Below, one piece after another: positions 1 through 7,731 of a DNA stretch of 64,000 nt (positions within the stretch are counted from its first letter, which is position 1; each line of letters starts with the position of its first letter). The position numbers and the translations under genes were made by a program. The notes under the pieces were generated by a model. The model made no database searches. It saw nothing but the letters and a program-made list of their open reading frames with translations, and had not been told where the DNA came from. Location: positions 1-64,000 of the forward strand of contig CAKSLI010000005.1 in the NCBI GenBank assembly GCA_934466475.1. Direction: 5' to 3'. Origin of the DNA: an uncultured Oscillospiraceae bacterium (GTDB taxonomy: Bacteria; Bacillota; Clostridia; Oscillospirales; Ruminococcaceae).

Positions 1-108
1 CTGTATGAAAAAGATGGAAAAGCATATTTAATTACCTGTTTAGCGGCACACTCAAATGAGGGGAGATATAAAGCGGTGCAGTCCGCTATAAATACGATTA
101 TTAAATAA
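1..108 (+). CDS. C-terminal fragment of an unidentified protein
   Basis: An open frame enters from the left edge and ends in TAA after 35 codons. The visible tail includes the segment YLITCLAAHSNEGRYKAVQS. This resembles the last strand and helix of small secreted or lipoprotein domains in which a hydrophobic strand is followed by an amphipathic helix, but the piece is too short to assign. The start and most of the protein lie outside the window, so function is unknown. Confidence 0.45.
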   Translation: MYEKDGKAYLITCLAAHSNEGRYKAVQSAINTIIK

Positions 109-273
109 TAGTGAAGTATCCTTTAAATGAAACTTGATTCCGCAAAACTCAAAAAGCAGCATCCAAGGGTCTGAAAAAAGAACTGTGTAAACGCGAATAA
201 TCCCGAAAAACGTACCAATACTAAAAAACGCAGCGAAACAGGGCAACGCTGGAGAGCGCCCCGACGCGGCTGC

Positions 274-333
274 AAGATATACGGTGAAGAGCAGCGGAGC
301 TAATTCGCTGCTTTTCTACTTCACCGGTATCTT
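274..333. repeat. Long imperfect intergenic palindrome
   Basis: The left arm GATATACGGTGAAG pairs with the right arm CTTCACCGGTATC, and inside it GCAGCG pairs with CGCTGC, giving one extended hairpin of about 60 bases. It lies in the otherwise gene-free stretch 109-433. It could be a transcription terminator or a REP-like repeat. No T-run follows on either side, so a repeat is more likely. Confidence 0.5.
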
Positions 334-364
334 CCAGCGGATAAACTCCGGGGTTCGGGGTGGT

Positions 365-397
365 CTCCCCCAGTGGGGGAGGTGTCACGAAGTGACA
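365..397. repeat. Double-palindrome intergenic repeat
   Basis: Two adjacent short palindromes, CTCCCCCAGTGGGGGAG and TGTCACGAAGTGACA, form two consecutive hairpins. This arrangement is familiar as a dispersed intergenic repeat in Clostridia genomes (recalled, not searched). Only one copy is seen here, next to the degenerate IS256-type element. Confidence 0.5.
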
Positions 398-433
398 GAG
401 GGGTTGACCGACAGATAGAGCCCCGAGTTGATC

Positions 434-1671
434 CTAGGCTGCAAATCTGTCCTCAAAATAAATCATGAACTGGGCGTAAGCCAGTCCCCAGTCGCGAACC
501 GGCATAGTCCACTTCTTTGAAATCTCGGAAACGCTCATATAAACAACCTTGCGGATAGCGTCATCAGTCGGAAAAATCGACTTGGATTTAGTGAATTTTC
601 TGACCATTCTATGGTAGCCCTCGACGGCATTTGTCGTGTATATTATCTTCCTGATCTCCTGCGGATATTCAAAAAATACCGTTAATTCAGCCCAGTTTTT
701 ATCCCAGGATTTCAGAATATTCGGGTACTTTTTGTTCCACTTCTCACGGAATTCCTCTTTCGCAAATTCGGCATCATCAAGGTTCACAGCGCCGTAGATT
801 TTCTTCAGATCAGCGCAGACTTCCTTGCGATCCTTGTACGGTACGAACTTGCAGCTGTTGCGGATCTGGTGGACTATACAGAGCTGATTCTTCGTCTTGG
901 GGAAAACCGAGTTTATCGCATTACAGAGCCCTGTGAGGTTGTCATGGCAGGCAATGAAAATATCCTTAACGCCGCGGCTTTTCAGGTCGGAACAGATGCT
1001 TGCATAGAAGCACGCGGACTCGTTTTCCGATATCCAGGTGCCGAGGATTTCCTTATGACCATCCATATTTATACCCAGCACAGAGTACACGCATTTCGTG
1101 ACAATTTTGTTATCATTGCGCGAATTGAATACGATCCCATCGAAGAAAACGACCGGATAAACTGCATCAAGCGGACGGTTATGCCACTCGTTGACTTCCG
1201 GCAGAATTTTGTCGGTTATTCGCGAAACAAGTCCCTGTGAAATCTCAGTTCCGTAGATCTGCTTTAGCGTATCTTCGATGTCACGCTGTGACATTCCCTT
1301 GGCGTACATCTGCATGATTTTCTGTTCTATCTCGTCGGTTCTTGTCTGTCGCTTTCAATGACTTTAGGCTCAAAATCGCCGTTTCTGTCGCGCGGAACAG
1401 CGATTTCGCACTCGCCATAATCGCTGATTATCGTCTTTTTCCCGTAACCATTCCGGCTGTTTCCGGAGTTGTTCCCGGCTACGGAGTTTTTCTCGTAGCC
1501 GAGATGTTCGTCCATTTCAGCCTCGAGCATCTGTTCAATCGTACCGGCAAACAGCTTTTTCAGTTTCGCCTGAATGTCTCCGGTGGTCTGGCAGTCTGCC
1601 ATCAGCAGCTTCACCAGTTCCATCTCTCGCTCGTCTAATCCGTGTGTTCTTTTCATGTGCTCATACCTCAC
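434..1671 (-). pseudogene. IS256-family (mutator) transposase, frameshifted
   Basis: Two consecutive minus-strand frames together make one mutator-type transposase of about 410 residues. The N-terminal piece (1327-1671) has the RNGY..KTI...G motif and ends soon after PKVIE. The C-terminal piece (434-1315) carries the DDE core with FFDGI, the CHDN segment, CIVHQIRNS and the TTNAVEGYHR signature near its end. At about 1347-1352 the reading frame slips. The expected K-R-Q-T-R-T-D-E-I-E junction is restored by adding one A to a short A-run, so one base has been lost. Programmed frameshifting is not usual in IS256 elements, so this is called a pseudogene. The likely original start is the ATG at 1656. 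Terminal inverted repeats were not resolved. Confidence 0.85.
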
Positions 1672-1732
1672 TTTCTGTGGGTATTATTGGCATTTACACG
1701 GTTCGGTATTCAGACTCTATTAATGTTCAAAG

Positions 1733-3034
1733 TCAGTTAGGATTACATTTCTTACAAGGCACATACCCGCTGGCAACAGCGCCGTCAAAATCCTCAGTGT
1801 AAGCCTTGTTTGAATCTTTCATCTGCTTGACCGCTGAACAGCTGGGGTGGTGTATCTTCTTTGTGTTGGTGTTCAGAATGTACTGCGTTCCTATCGGCTG
1901 AACTTCCTCAGCGGTCGTCTGAATGGTAGTCTGTACGGTTGGCTGGGTAGTTGCGGCAATAGTTTGTACCGGCGGCTGATATACACTCGGCTGTTTGTCA
2001 ACGTTGATATTCTTTCCGTCAGAGGTGAACACTATCGTGCCTTGCAGGTCGGTACGGAAAACCTCGATGTTTCGGCTGTTCAGTCGTTCCAGTACCTCGT
2101 CCGTGGGGTGTCCGTATTTGTTACCCATTCCGCAGCTTATAACAGCATAGGTCGGGTCAACTTTTTTGAGGAAATTAGCAGACGACGAGGTAGCAGAGCC
2201 GTGGTGTCCGACTTTCAGAACATCGCATTTAATGTTAGTCCAGATGTCGTCCTCCTCGGACTTCTCAGCATCCCCGGTAAAAAGGAATTTGTTCTCGCCG
2301 TACGTCAGCTTGATTACCACGGAACTGTTGTTACTGTCATCGCCGAGAGTTTTCGGAGCGACTATCTCCACCAGAATCTCCGGCTCATCAAGGATAACCG
2401 AGCCAGCCATTACCTCATGAACTGCCGCGTCGCTGTTCTCGACTGCGTCCAGCATACGCTCGTATGTCTGGGTCGTAGTTGTGAACGATGTAGCATAGAA
2501 ATTCCTGATATTGAACGTATTCAGCACGTCCGCCATGCCGCCGATGTGGTCAGCGTGAGGGTGGGTAGCTACAACATAATCCAACGTATCATAACCCTGA
2601 CCATATATGTAGGTTACAATGCTGTCGCCGTACTCGCTTTCGCCAGCGTCAATGAGCATGGTTTCTTTGTTCGGAAGCTCGATAAAACAGCTGTCGCCCT
2701 GTCCCACGTCAAGGAAATGTACTTTGAGTTCCTGATATTCTGACGGTTCCGGAGCAGGCACGGTGATTACTGTTTCAGTCGATGTGGTGGTCGTTGCAGC
2801 CTCCGTTGCCGGAACAGTCGAAGTTTCCTCAAGTATCTCGGAGGACGGAATTATTGGCTCAACGGACGGCTCGATCGATATTTCGGGCGTAGAAGATGTT
2901 GTGAAAACCAGACTGCCGTCAGAAGCAGCGATTTCAGAATAATTCACATCTGCCGCAGATTCTCCCGAACCGCAGGCAGTAAGCGAAAGGATTGCCGCTA
3001 ATATTGCTGAAAAAGAAAATAATTTGTGTTTCAT
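1733..3034 (-). CDS. Secreted metallo-beta-lactamase-fold lipoprotein (ComEC C-domain-like)
   Basis: The protein is 433 residues starting at the ATG at 3034, preceded by AGGAGG. An upstream in-frame extension runs into a repeat and lacks a ribosome site. The N-terminus is a lipoprotein signal (MKHKLFSFSAIL...LTACGSG), followed by a Ser/Thr/Pro/Glu-rich linker of about 90 residues. The hydrolase domain shows HFLDVGQGDS, the metal-binding ATHPHADHIGG, the FTGDA strand and KVGHHGS, as in ComEC/Rec2 C-terminal domains and the stand-alone ComEC-like hydrolases. The last 50 residues form a Cys pair domain (HHPSCSAV...CKKCNPN) common in such secreted proteins. The substrate is unknown; extracellular nuclease or phosphodiesterase activity is plausible. 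The gene stands alone and may be cargo of the neighbouring mobile element. Confidence 0.85.
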   Translation of the reverse strand: MKHKLFSFSAILAAILSLTACGSGESAADVNYSEIAASDGSLVFTTSSTPEISIEPSVEPIIPSSEILEETSTVPATEAATTTTSTETVITVPAPEPSEYQELKVHFLDVGQGDSCFIELPNKETMLIDAGESEYGDSIVTYIYGQGYDTLDYVVATHPHADHIGGMADVLNTFNIRNFYATSFTTTTQTYERMLDAVENSDAAVHEVMAGSVILDEPEILVEIVAPKTLGDDSNNSSVVIKLTYGENKFLFTGDAEKSEEDDIWTNIKCDVLKVGHHGSATSSSANFLKKVDPTYAVISCGMGNKYGHPTDEVLERLNSRNIEVFRTDLQGTIVFTSDGKNINVDKQPSVYQPPVQTIAATTQPTVQTTIQTTAEEVQPIGTQYILNTNTKKIHHPSCSAVKQMKDSNKAYTEDFDGAVASGYVPCKKCNPN

Positions 3035-3058
3035 TGTGTATACCTCCTGTTTATTTAT

Positions 3059-3220
3059 GGGCACCTCTAAAAACCGGGACACGAGCAGATTTCGTACATG
3101 ACTTATATCAGATGCAAGGCACCAAACCGCAGTAATACTGTATGTATTTCAAGGTTTGGTAACGCAGCAGATGATATAAGTCATAGAAATCTGCCGTGAA
3201 GGAGGTTTTTAGAGGTGCCC
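3059..3220. mobile_element. MITE-like element, copy 1 (perfect 17-bp ends)
   Basis: A 162-bp unit bounded by perfect inverted repeats GGGCACCTCTAAAAACC and GGTTTTTAGAGGTGCCC. The interior is itself partly palindromic (GACTTATATCA against TGATATAAGTC) and has no reading frame. The same ends occur at 44030, 48535, 51331 and 57861, and a part-copy lies near 33971. It sits just upstream of the lipoprotein gene and so lies in its promoter region. Confidence 0.85.
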
Positions 3221-3464
3221 TTATTATAACACCTTGTGAGTGCGAAAATTGTTGCTTTTAGGGTACAGAATACTGGTTGTGAGTTTCTGTATCAATAAGT
3301 ACACAGTTTCGGTTCATAGTCAGTTTTCTGTCTTGTAAGATATCAAATCTAACATTTAACCACATTATAGCATATTGTATCACGTATTTTAATATTAATT
3401 GCGGAATTGTTCACATATAAATTGCAATAATGTAGGATAAAATATATCACAGAGGTGATATTGA

Positions 3465-3773
3465 ATGACGGAAAAGGAGTTCTCGCTGCGTCTGGCGCAG
3501 CTCCGTGGCGAAAAGGGAGTATCGGCAAGGGATATGAGCCTGTCGATCGGGCAGAATGCCAGCTACATCAATAATATTGAAAATGGCAAGGCACTGCCGT
3601 CCATGACGGGATTTTTCTATATATGCGAATACCTGAACATCACTCCCGGCGAGTTTTTCGACGCGGAAAACAAGAATCCGGAAAAGATTCAGGAAGTGGT
3701 CGAGGACCTTAAAAAGCTGGACAGCGAACAGCTCGACAACATCTCGGCAATCATACGGGATCTTGCAAAATAG
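3465..3773 (+). CDS. XRE/Cro-C1-type HTH regulator
   Basis: A 102-residue protein with a single N-terminal helix-turn-helix domain. The recognition region reads GVSARDMSLSIGQNASYINN, followed by IENGKALPSM and an acidic C-terminal tail with EKIQEVVEDLKKLDSEQ. AGAGGTGAT precedes the ATG. It is one of four small regulators between 3.4 and 5.0 kb and is convergent with the next one. A role in controlling the adjacent integrative element is likely, but its operators were not identified. Confidence 0.85.
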   Translation: MTEKEFSLRLAQLRGEKGVSARDMSLSIGQNASYINNIENGKALPSMTGFFYICEYLNITPGEFFDAENKNPEKIQEVVEDLKKLDSEQLDNISAIIRDLAK

Positions 3774-3774
3774 C

Positions 3775-3806
3775 AAAAGGCGCGGCTTTACATAGCTGCG
3801 CCTTTT
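3775..3806. terminator. Bidirectional intrinsic terminator
   Basis: AAAAGGCGCGGC pairs with the reverse arm in GCTGCGCCTTTT around a short loop, with A-rich and T-rich flanks on the two sides. It lies between two convergent HTH genes whose stops are 38 bases apart, so it can end transcripts from both directions. Confidence 0.75.
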
Positions 3807-3811
3807 CATAT

Positions 3812-4057
3812 TCACTTGATTCCGAGCAGATTGTTGACGGTCACGTTAAAGCATTTACTTAATGCTATAATTTCTATGTCGGTCACAAATCTCTCGCCGG
3901 ATTCTATACGCTGGACTGCGTTCTTGTCGATATCCAGACCTACGACCTGCAATCTGTCTGAAAGCTCGCGCTGTGAGATTTGGAGCGCCTTGCGGAGTTC
4001 TTTTACTCTCAGTCCCGATATGTTGTTGCGTCCGTCCGCGGTTCTTGCCTTGAACAT
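3812..4057 (-). CDS. Small XRE-type HTH regulator
   Basis: An 81-residue single-domain protein. The helix-turn-helix reads VKELRKALQISQRELSDRL, then a conserved NAVQRIESGERFVTD segment and a short C-terminal helix ending NLLGIK. It matches the many short XRE proteins of integrative elements that have no effector domain. A GGGAGG-like site lies just upstream of the ATG. Convergent with the regulator at 3465. Confidence 0.8.
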   Translation of the reverse strand: MFKARTADGRNNISGLRVKELRKALQISQRELSDRLQVVGLDIDKNAVQRIESGERFVTDIEIIALSKCFNVTVNNLLGIK

Positions 4058-4150
4058 TTTGTCTACCTCCCGTTAAGTGTCGATCTTGATATAGGCAACT
4101 CTGCCATGATATGGTTACTGAATGCTGTGCTTGGAAATACCACTTGTCAT

Positions 4151-4178
4151 CATGCTATATCCTATCGGATATAGCATG
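4151..4178. repeat. 12-bp inverted repeat in a regulator intergenic region
   Basis: CATGCTATATCC and GGATATAGCATG form perfect 12-bp arms around a 4-base loop. The site is in the 268-base gap between divergently oriented HTH genes at 4057 and 4326. It could be an operator for one of them or an RNA hairpin. No T-run follows, so a terminator is unlikely. Confidence 0.6.
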
Positions 4179-4325
4179 ATTTGCCGATATGCACGGAGTA
4201 CGCCGGAGGCGGACGTATGTGCAAGGCATTGTGATATGAAACAAATGCTCAGCGTTTGTTTCACCCCATTTATCGGGTATATGCAATACACTTTTTTCCC
4301 ATTATAATATAAGATAGGTGATATT

Positions 4326-4544
4326 ATGATAAATTACGACCCTTTCTGGGCATACCTTGCCGAACATGGCATAAGTACATATAAGCTGATAAACAGCTAC
4401 GGCGTCAGCAAAGGTCTTATTGATCGAATGAAGCACAACAAGGCAATAACAACTTTCACGATCAATGAGCTGTGTAATACATTAGACTGCAATCTGAACG
4501 ACATCATGGTGTTCGTTCCGGATAACAAAGAGAATAATGAGTAA
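4326..4544 (+). CDS. Short Cro/C1-type HTH protein
   Basis: A 72-residue protein beginning MINYDPFWAYLAEHGISTYK. It has the compact layout of short lambda-Cro-like HTH proteins: YKLINSYGVSKGLIDRMKH as the DNA-reading segment, and FTINELCNTLDCNLNDIMVF as the C-terminal helices typical of this family. An AGGTGAT site precedes the ATG. A terminator follows immediately. Confidence 0.8.
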   Translation: MINYDPFWAYLAEHGISTYKLINSYGVSKGLIDRMKHNKAITTFTINELCNTLDCNLNDIMVFVPDNKENNE

Positions 4545-4580
4545 GACTTTCGAAAAATCGGAAGTCTTAATTTTCTTTTT
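4543..4580 (+). terminator. Intrinsic terminator after the short HTH gene
   Basis: AAGACTT pairs with AAGTCTT around an A-rich loop and is followed by AATTTTCTTTTT. The left arm overlaps the stop codon of the HTH gene. Confidence 0.75.
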
Positions 4581-4607
4581 GGCTAAGTGTCTTTTTGATT
4601 ATAAGGA

Positions 4608-4943
4608 TCAGTCGTCCTGAGATTTGCTCTCTATCATTCTGCGAATGTATCTTTTGACCTCAATCACCTGCACTGCGCTCAGACTGTCGATAAGCTCCTT
4701 TGTCTGGGTGCGGACAAGCTCATCGTCCAGCACGGCAAAATCGCTTTTACAGAGCAGATAATCCACTGAAATACCATAAATCGTCGATAATTCCATAAGA
4801 ATACTAACTGGGATATCTCTGTTTCCACATTCATACATGGAAAGCGTGGTCTGGTCTATAAAGAGCTGTTCTGCCATCTGTTCCTGGGTCATTTTAAGTT
4901 TCTTTCGCAGGGAACGAATCCTATTCTTATAAGACACCGCCAT
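4608..4943 (-). CDS. XRE-family repressor with C-terminal dimerisation tail
   Basis: A 111-residue protein. The ATG at 4943 is chosen because GGAGGTGTAAAC sits directly upstream; an in-frame start 12 codons earlier has no ribosome site. The HTH (KLKMTQEQMAEQLFIDQTTLSMYECGNRDIP) is textbook XRE (quoted here in two parts: KLKMTQEQMAEQL and IDQTTLSMYECGNRDIP). A segment ISVDYLLCKSDF follows, then a helical tail rich in Glu, Arg and Ile. A perfect inverted repeat at 5001-5028 lies between this gene and the RNA-like region to its right, so autoregulation of a divergent promoter pair is likely. Confidence 0.85.
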   Translation of the reverse strand: MAVSYKNRIRSLRKKLKMTQEQMAEQLFIDQTTLSMYECGNRDIPVSILMELSTIYGISVDYLLCKSDFAVLDDELVRTQTKELIDSLSAVQVIEVKRYIRRMIESKSQDD

Positions 4944-5000
4944 GTTTACACCTCCTTCCCGGAGATTAGTATATAACATTTACGATGGTTTTTCAACCTA

Positions 5001-5028
5001 CAATGTGTCATATTCTTACGACACATTG
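5001..5028. promoter_or_regulatory. Candidate operator for the XRE repressor
   Basis: CAATGTGTC and GACACATTG are perfect 9-bp arms separated by 10 bp. The centre is about 70 bp upstream of the repressor start, in the divergent promoter region, and a TATAAT hexamer lies at 5055-5060 on the right-hand side. This is the usual layout of a phage or ICE lysogeny-type switch. Binding is inferred. Confidence 0.6.
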
Positions 5029-5059
5029 TCATACAAAACCACTATATTTTGTGTTATAA

Positions 5060-5600
5060 TAGATATAGGAACAAATAAGCGACGGAAACAAAACCACTCC
5101 TTTTCGGAGAGTCGGACTAATCTCATTATCCGGAAACGTTACACCGCTTTAGTTCCGGCTCAGTTCCTTGACAATTAAATAGCAATGCAGATAACAACAA
5201 ACTGATGTCCTTAAAGACGTGCCAAGACGTTCTGCTGCTGAGTGAATGCCTATGATGCGCGGCGTCCATGCCGCGCTTGGGGCATTCACCTAACAGCGTC
5301 CTGCTGTTGATCTGACGGAGTATCTCATTATCCGTGACCACCAATTTACCGCGCGAGAATAACAGATATGCCGCCACCTGCCGACAGTTCGCAGGAACCC
5401 TAAACGCATAGGGAACTCCTTAAAGGAACGAGCGCGGAGGACACAGTTATAATGATACTTCCGGCGACGGCTTGTCCCACAGGAATGGGCAGGGGTGAAA
5501 GTCCCATGCCAGGGTGCGTACTACCTGGGTCTGCATTGACACGCCAAAGCAGAAAAGGACGGGCATTTCTGCTCGTCCTTTACGCTTCGGTTATTTTATT
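5060..5600 (+). other. Gene-free, highly structured stretch, possible non-coding RNA
   Basis: No credible protein frame exists between 4943 and 5873. The stretch begins after a TATAAT box, contains a nested hairpin (5242-5289: GTGAATGCC with GGCATTCAC outside, GCGCGGC-GTCCAT-GCCGCGC inside), and the segment GGGGTGAAAGTCCC near 5490. It ends with a terminator-like hairpin (5554-5581: AAAGGAC with GTCCTTT). The GTGAAAGTCC motif is reminiscent of group II intron domain I, but no intron-encoded protein or clear domain V is seen. It may be an RNA made from the integrative element, or a decayed one. Confidence 0.4.
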
Positions 5601-5695
5601 AGATTCTTTGCTGTGATTTTACACAAATCTTTGCTGGTTTATTGGTAATTGTGCTCAAATTCAATAAAATGGTGAGGGGATTGTGCTTTGCCGTC

Positions 5696-5724
5696 TTGAC
5701 TTTCTGACTTTAATGTGTTAAACT
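5696..5724 (+). promoter_or_regulatory. Sigma-A promoter for the excisionase-integrase genes
   Basis: TTGACT and TAAACT are separated by 17 bp. The predicted start leaves a leader of about 140 bases before the excisionase gene, and this leader holds a strong 13-bp hairpin. Confidence 0.6.
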
Positions 5725-5769
5725 TTACTTGTGAAACGCACGTCATAAGTCTGAAACTGGAGGTAAATA

Positions 5770-5825
5770 TAGCAATTCTCAAGGAAGGGTATTTCCAACT
5801 TGCGCAGTCCCTTTGAGAATTGCTA
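5770..5825 (+). promoter_or_regulatory. 13-bp hairpin in the excisionase leader
   Basis: TAGCAATTCTCAA and TTGAGAATTGCTA are perfect complementary arms around a 30-base loop that itself has a short extra pairing (GGGA with TCCC). It lies 48 bases before the excisionase start. It could act as an mRNA structure controlling excisionase translation, or as a DNA site for the excisionase or integrase arm. Confidence 0.55.
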
Positions 5826-5872
5826 TTGATTATGGCAATGGTACTTATTATAACTGTTAGGAGGACAACAAT

Positions 5873-6151
5873 ATGACCTCAGAGCAGAAATCACTTATCA
5901 TATCTCAGATATCGCTTCTTCTTGACCAGATGGTTGAGGCTCCGGCTAAGCCTAAAGCACCTGTTAAGGACGGTCCACGCGAAATGCTCACGACCAAGGA
6001 GTGTCTTGAAACAGTAAAGGGATTATCGTTCCACACGCTTCGTGTTCTGATTGCCAAAGGTGAAATTCAAGCGTTTAGAACAGGCGAGAACGGACGTGGA
6101 CGTATCCTTGTCCCCAAGAGTTCGCTTCTTGCCTATTTTGACAGACTTTAA
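5873..6151 (+). CDS. Excisionase-like HTH (MerR/AlpA-type) protein
   Basis: A 92-residue protein after TAGGAGGACAACAAT. The C-terminal half is a winged HTH of the helix_turn_helix_17 kind: MLTTKECLETVKGLSFHTLR, then LIAKGEIQAFRTG and RILVPKSSLLAYFDRL. The N-terminal half is a helical, proline-containing extension. Its position 60 bases ahead of a tyrosine integrase is the classic xis-int layout of integrative and conjugative elements, so a directionality or accessory role in excision is inferred. Confidence 0.8.
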   Translation: MTSEQKSLIISQISLLLDQMVEAPAKPKAPVKDGPREMLTTKECLETVKGLSFHTLRVLIAKGEIQAFRTGENGRGRILVPKSSLLAYFDRL

Positions 6152-6211
6152 GACGAGAATCGCATTGCGATTATGCGTTAAAAGGGTCTGTGCAGGAGGT
6201 AATCTGAACAT

Positions 6212-7474
6212 ATGGCTACAATAAGGAAACGCGGTAAGACTTATCAAATCCGCGTCAGCACAGGATATGACGCGCTCTACCGTCAGGTGGTGCGTACAAA
6301 AACCTGGAAACCCAAACCCGGAATGAGCGATAAACAGATAGAAGCCGAACTTAATAAGCAGGCGGTAATGTTTGAGGAACTCTGCACCAGAGGAATAGTT
6401 CCATCAAATATGAAGTTTCAGGAGCTTGCAGAGAAATGGTTTGACGAATATGCAGTTGTCAATCTCAAGAAATCCTCGGTACAGCGGCTCAGAGGGGTGA
6501 CAAAGCGGATTTATTCCGCATTCGGGCATATCAGGGTAGACAAGATAACCCGCGGTCAGATACAGGCATTCATTGATGACCTGGCGCGGAACGGCAAAAA
6601 CTTTTTGAATGGTCAGCCGCTTTACCGAAAAACCATCATTCATCATCTGAATCTCTTGTCCGACGTGTTTAATTACGCGATACGATTGGAGATGATAGAG
6701 GATAATCCGTGCAAGAATATTTTCGTTCCCAAAGGCAGGAAAAAGGAAAAAGAAATATACACTGTCGAGGAAATGAAACAGCTTTTCGCACTCGCAGAAG
6801 AATACGGCACTCTGGATTATCGAGCTTTTCTTACGCTGGCGGTGTACAGCGGATTCAGAAGCGGCGAGCTTATGGGGCTTGAATGGAAGGATATCGACTG
6901 GGACAACAACGTTATAAGCGTCCGCAGGACTGCAAACTATACGGCAACAGACGGAACCTATACAGACACTCCGAAAACAAAAAAATCGGTGCGGTCGCTT
7001 AAACTGCCTGATGTAGTATTCGACCGGCTAAGAGAGCTGCGCACGCAGCAGCTTGAGAACAAAGAAATATTCGGAACAAAATGGGTAGACAGTGACCGGA
7101 TATTTGTGAACAAGCTAGGAAAGCCGCTGTACAAAGGAGAGCCTTACAAGTGGCAGAAAAAGCTCACAGAGGAACACGGCATGAAATTCTGTGATATTCA
7201 CTCTCTCAGGCATTTTAACGCTACGGTGCTGATTCATTCCGGAATTGATGCCGCAGCCGTGTCAAGCGCTCTAGGGCATTCCAGCATAAGCACAACAACA
7301 AACATTTATTGCCATGCTTTTAACGAAGCGCAGGCAAGGACAGGAAATGCAATAGCAGCCGCATTGGACTTCACAAGTTTCCCTAAAGGGGAAGTTTCAG
7401 AAAATAAAAGGACAGAAATGCCTTTCTCAGAGCGCATTATTGCTCACAATTCTGACGTTGCGAAGGACATATGA
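6212..7474 (+). CDS. int: Tyrosine site-specific integrase of an integrative element
   Basis: A 420-residue integrase after CAGGAGGTAATCTGAAC. Domain order: N-terminal arm-binding (MATIRKRGKTYQIRVSTGYD), SAM-like core-binding domain (about 65-170), then the catalytic domain with Arg216 (SGFRSGEL), His330 and Arg333 (HSLRHF), His356 (LGHSS) and nucleophile Tyr366 (NIYCHA). All catalytic residues are present, so it should be active. The C-terminal 40 residues are variable. It lies at the right end of its element. The att-like sequence and a terminator follow within 130 bases. Confidence 0.92.
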   Translation: MATIRKRGKTYQIRVSTGYDALYRQVVRTKTWKPKPGMSDKQIEAELNKQAVMFEELCTRGIVPSNMKFQELAEKWFDEYAVVNLKKSSVQRLRGVTKRIYSAFGHIRVDKITRGQIQAFIDDLARNGKNFLNGQPLYRKTIIHHLNLLSDVFNYAIRLEMIEDNPCKNIFVPKGRKKEKEIYTVEEMKQLFALAEEYGTLDYRAFLTLAVYSGFRSGELMGLEWKDIDWDNNVISVRRTANYTATDGTYTDTPKTKKSVRSLKLPDVVFDRLRELRTQQLENKEIFGTKWVDSDRIFVNKLGKPLYKGEPYKWQKKLTEEHGMKFCDIHSLRHFNATVLIHSGIDAAAVSSALGHSSISTTTNIYCHAFNEAQARTGNAIAAALDFTSFPKGEVSENKRTEMPFSERIIAHNSDVAKDI

Positions 7475-7551
7475 AGGACAAAATTGCCTTTTCGGGACAA
7501 AGCAAAAGCCCTACAAACGGCTTAATACAGCCATTTGCAGGACCTTGAAGC

Positions 7552-7564
7552 GTGGTGGAGCCGA
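7552..7564. other. Possible attachment-site core shared with the tmRNA 3' end
   Basis: GTGGTGGAGCCGA, 78 bases after the integrase stop, is identical to the sequence at 46644-46656, which is the CCACCA end and acceptor stem of the tmRNA gene. tmRNA 3' ends are known integration targets. Here it may mark an att core, but the second att site is not seen adjacent to this element, so chance or a past rearrangement remain possible. Confidence 0.3.
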
Positions 7565-7566
7565 AG

Positions 7567-7600
7567 CGGATTTACGTTTGCACACGTAAATCCGGCTTTT
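7567..7600 (+). terminator. Integrase terminator
   Basis: CGGATTTACGT pairs perfectly with ACGTAAATCCG around a six-base loop, then GCTTTTCTGTATTT follows. It is the first strong hairpin after the integrase stop. Confidence 0.75.
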
Positions 7601-7731
7601 CTGTATTTCGCATTGTAGTGCGGGTTCGGCGGTGTTTCACCAGAGTTTCATTTTTGTGATCCGTTGAGGATCGTTGCTTTGCTGATTTAATTATAGCATA
7701 TCTTCCTTTGTAAATCAAGCTATAATTTTTA

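Noticed and set aside
363..405. Possible CRISPR-like or terminator repeat
   Set aside because: Only one copy of each palindrome is present and no spacer periodicity exists; no CRISPR array was found anywhere in the window.
1847..2743. Long plus-strand frame of 298 codons opposite the metallo-beta-lactamase-fold gene
   Set aside because: It is an antisense shadow of a well-supported lipoprotein gene with complete motifs and a ribosome site.
5480..5540. Group II intron or known riboswitch
   Set aside because: Only a short GTGAAAGTCC-like motif is suggestive; no domain V hairpin, reverse transcriptase or known aptamer core could be identified.
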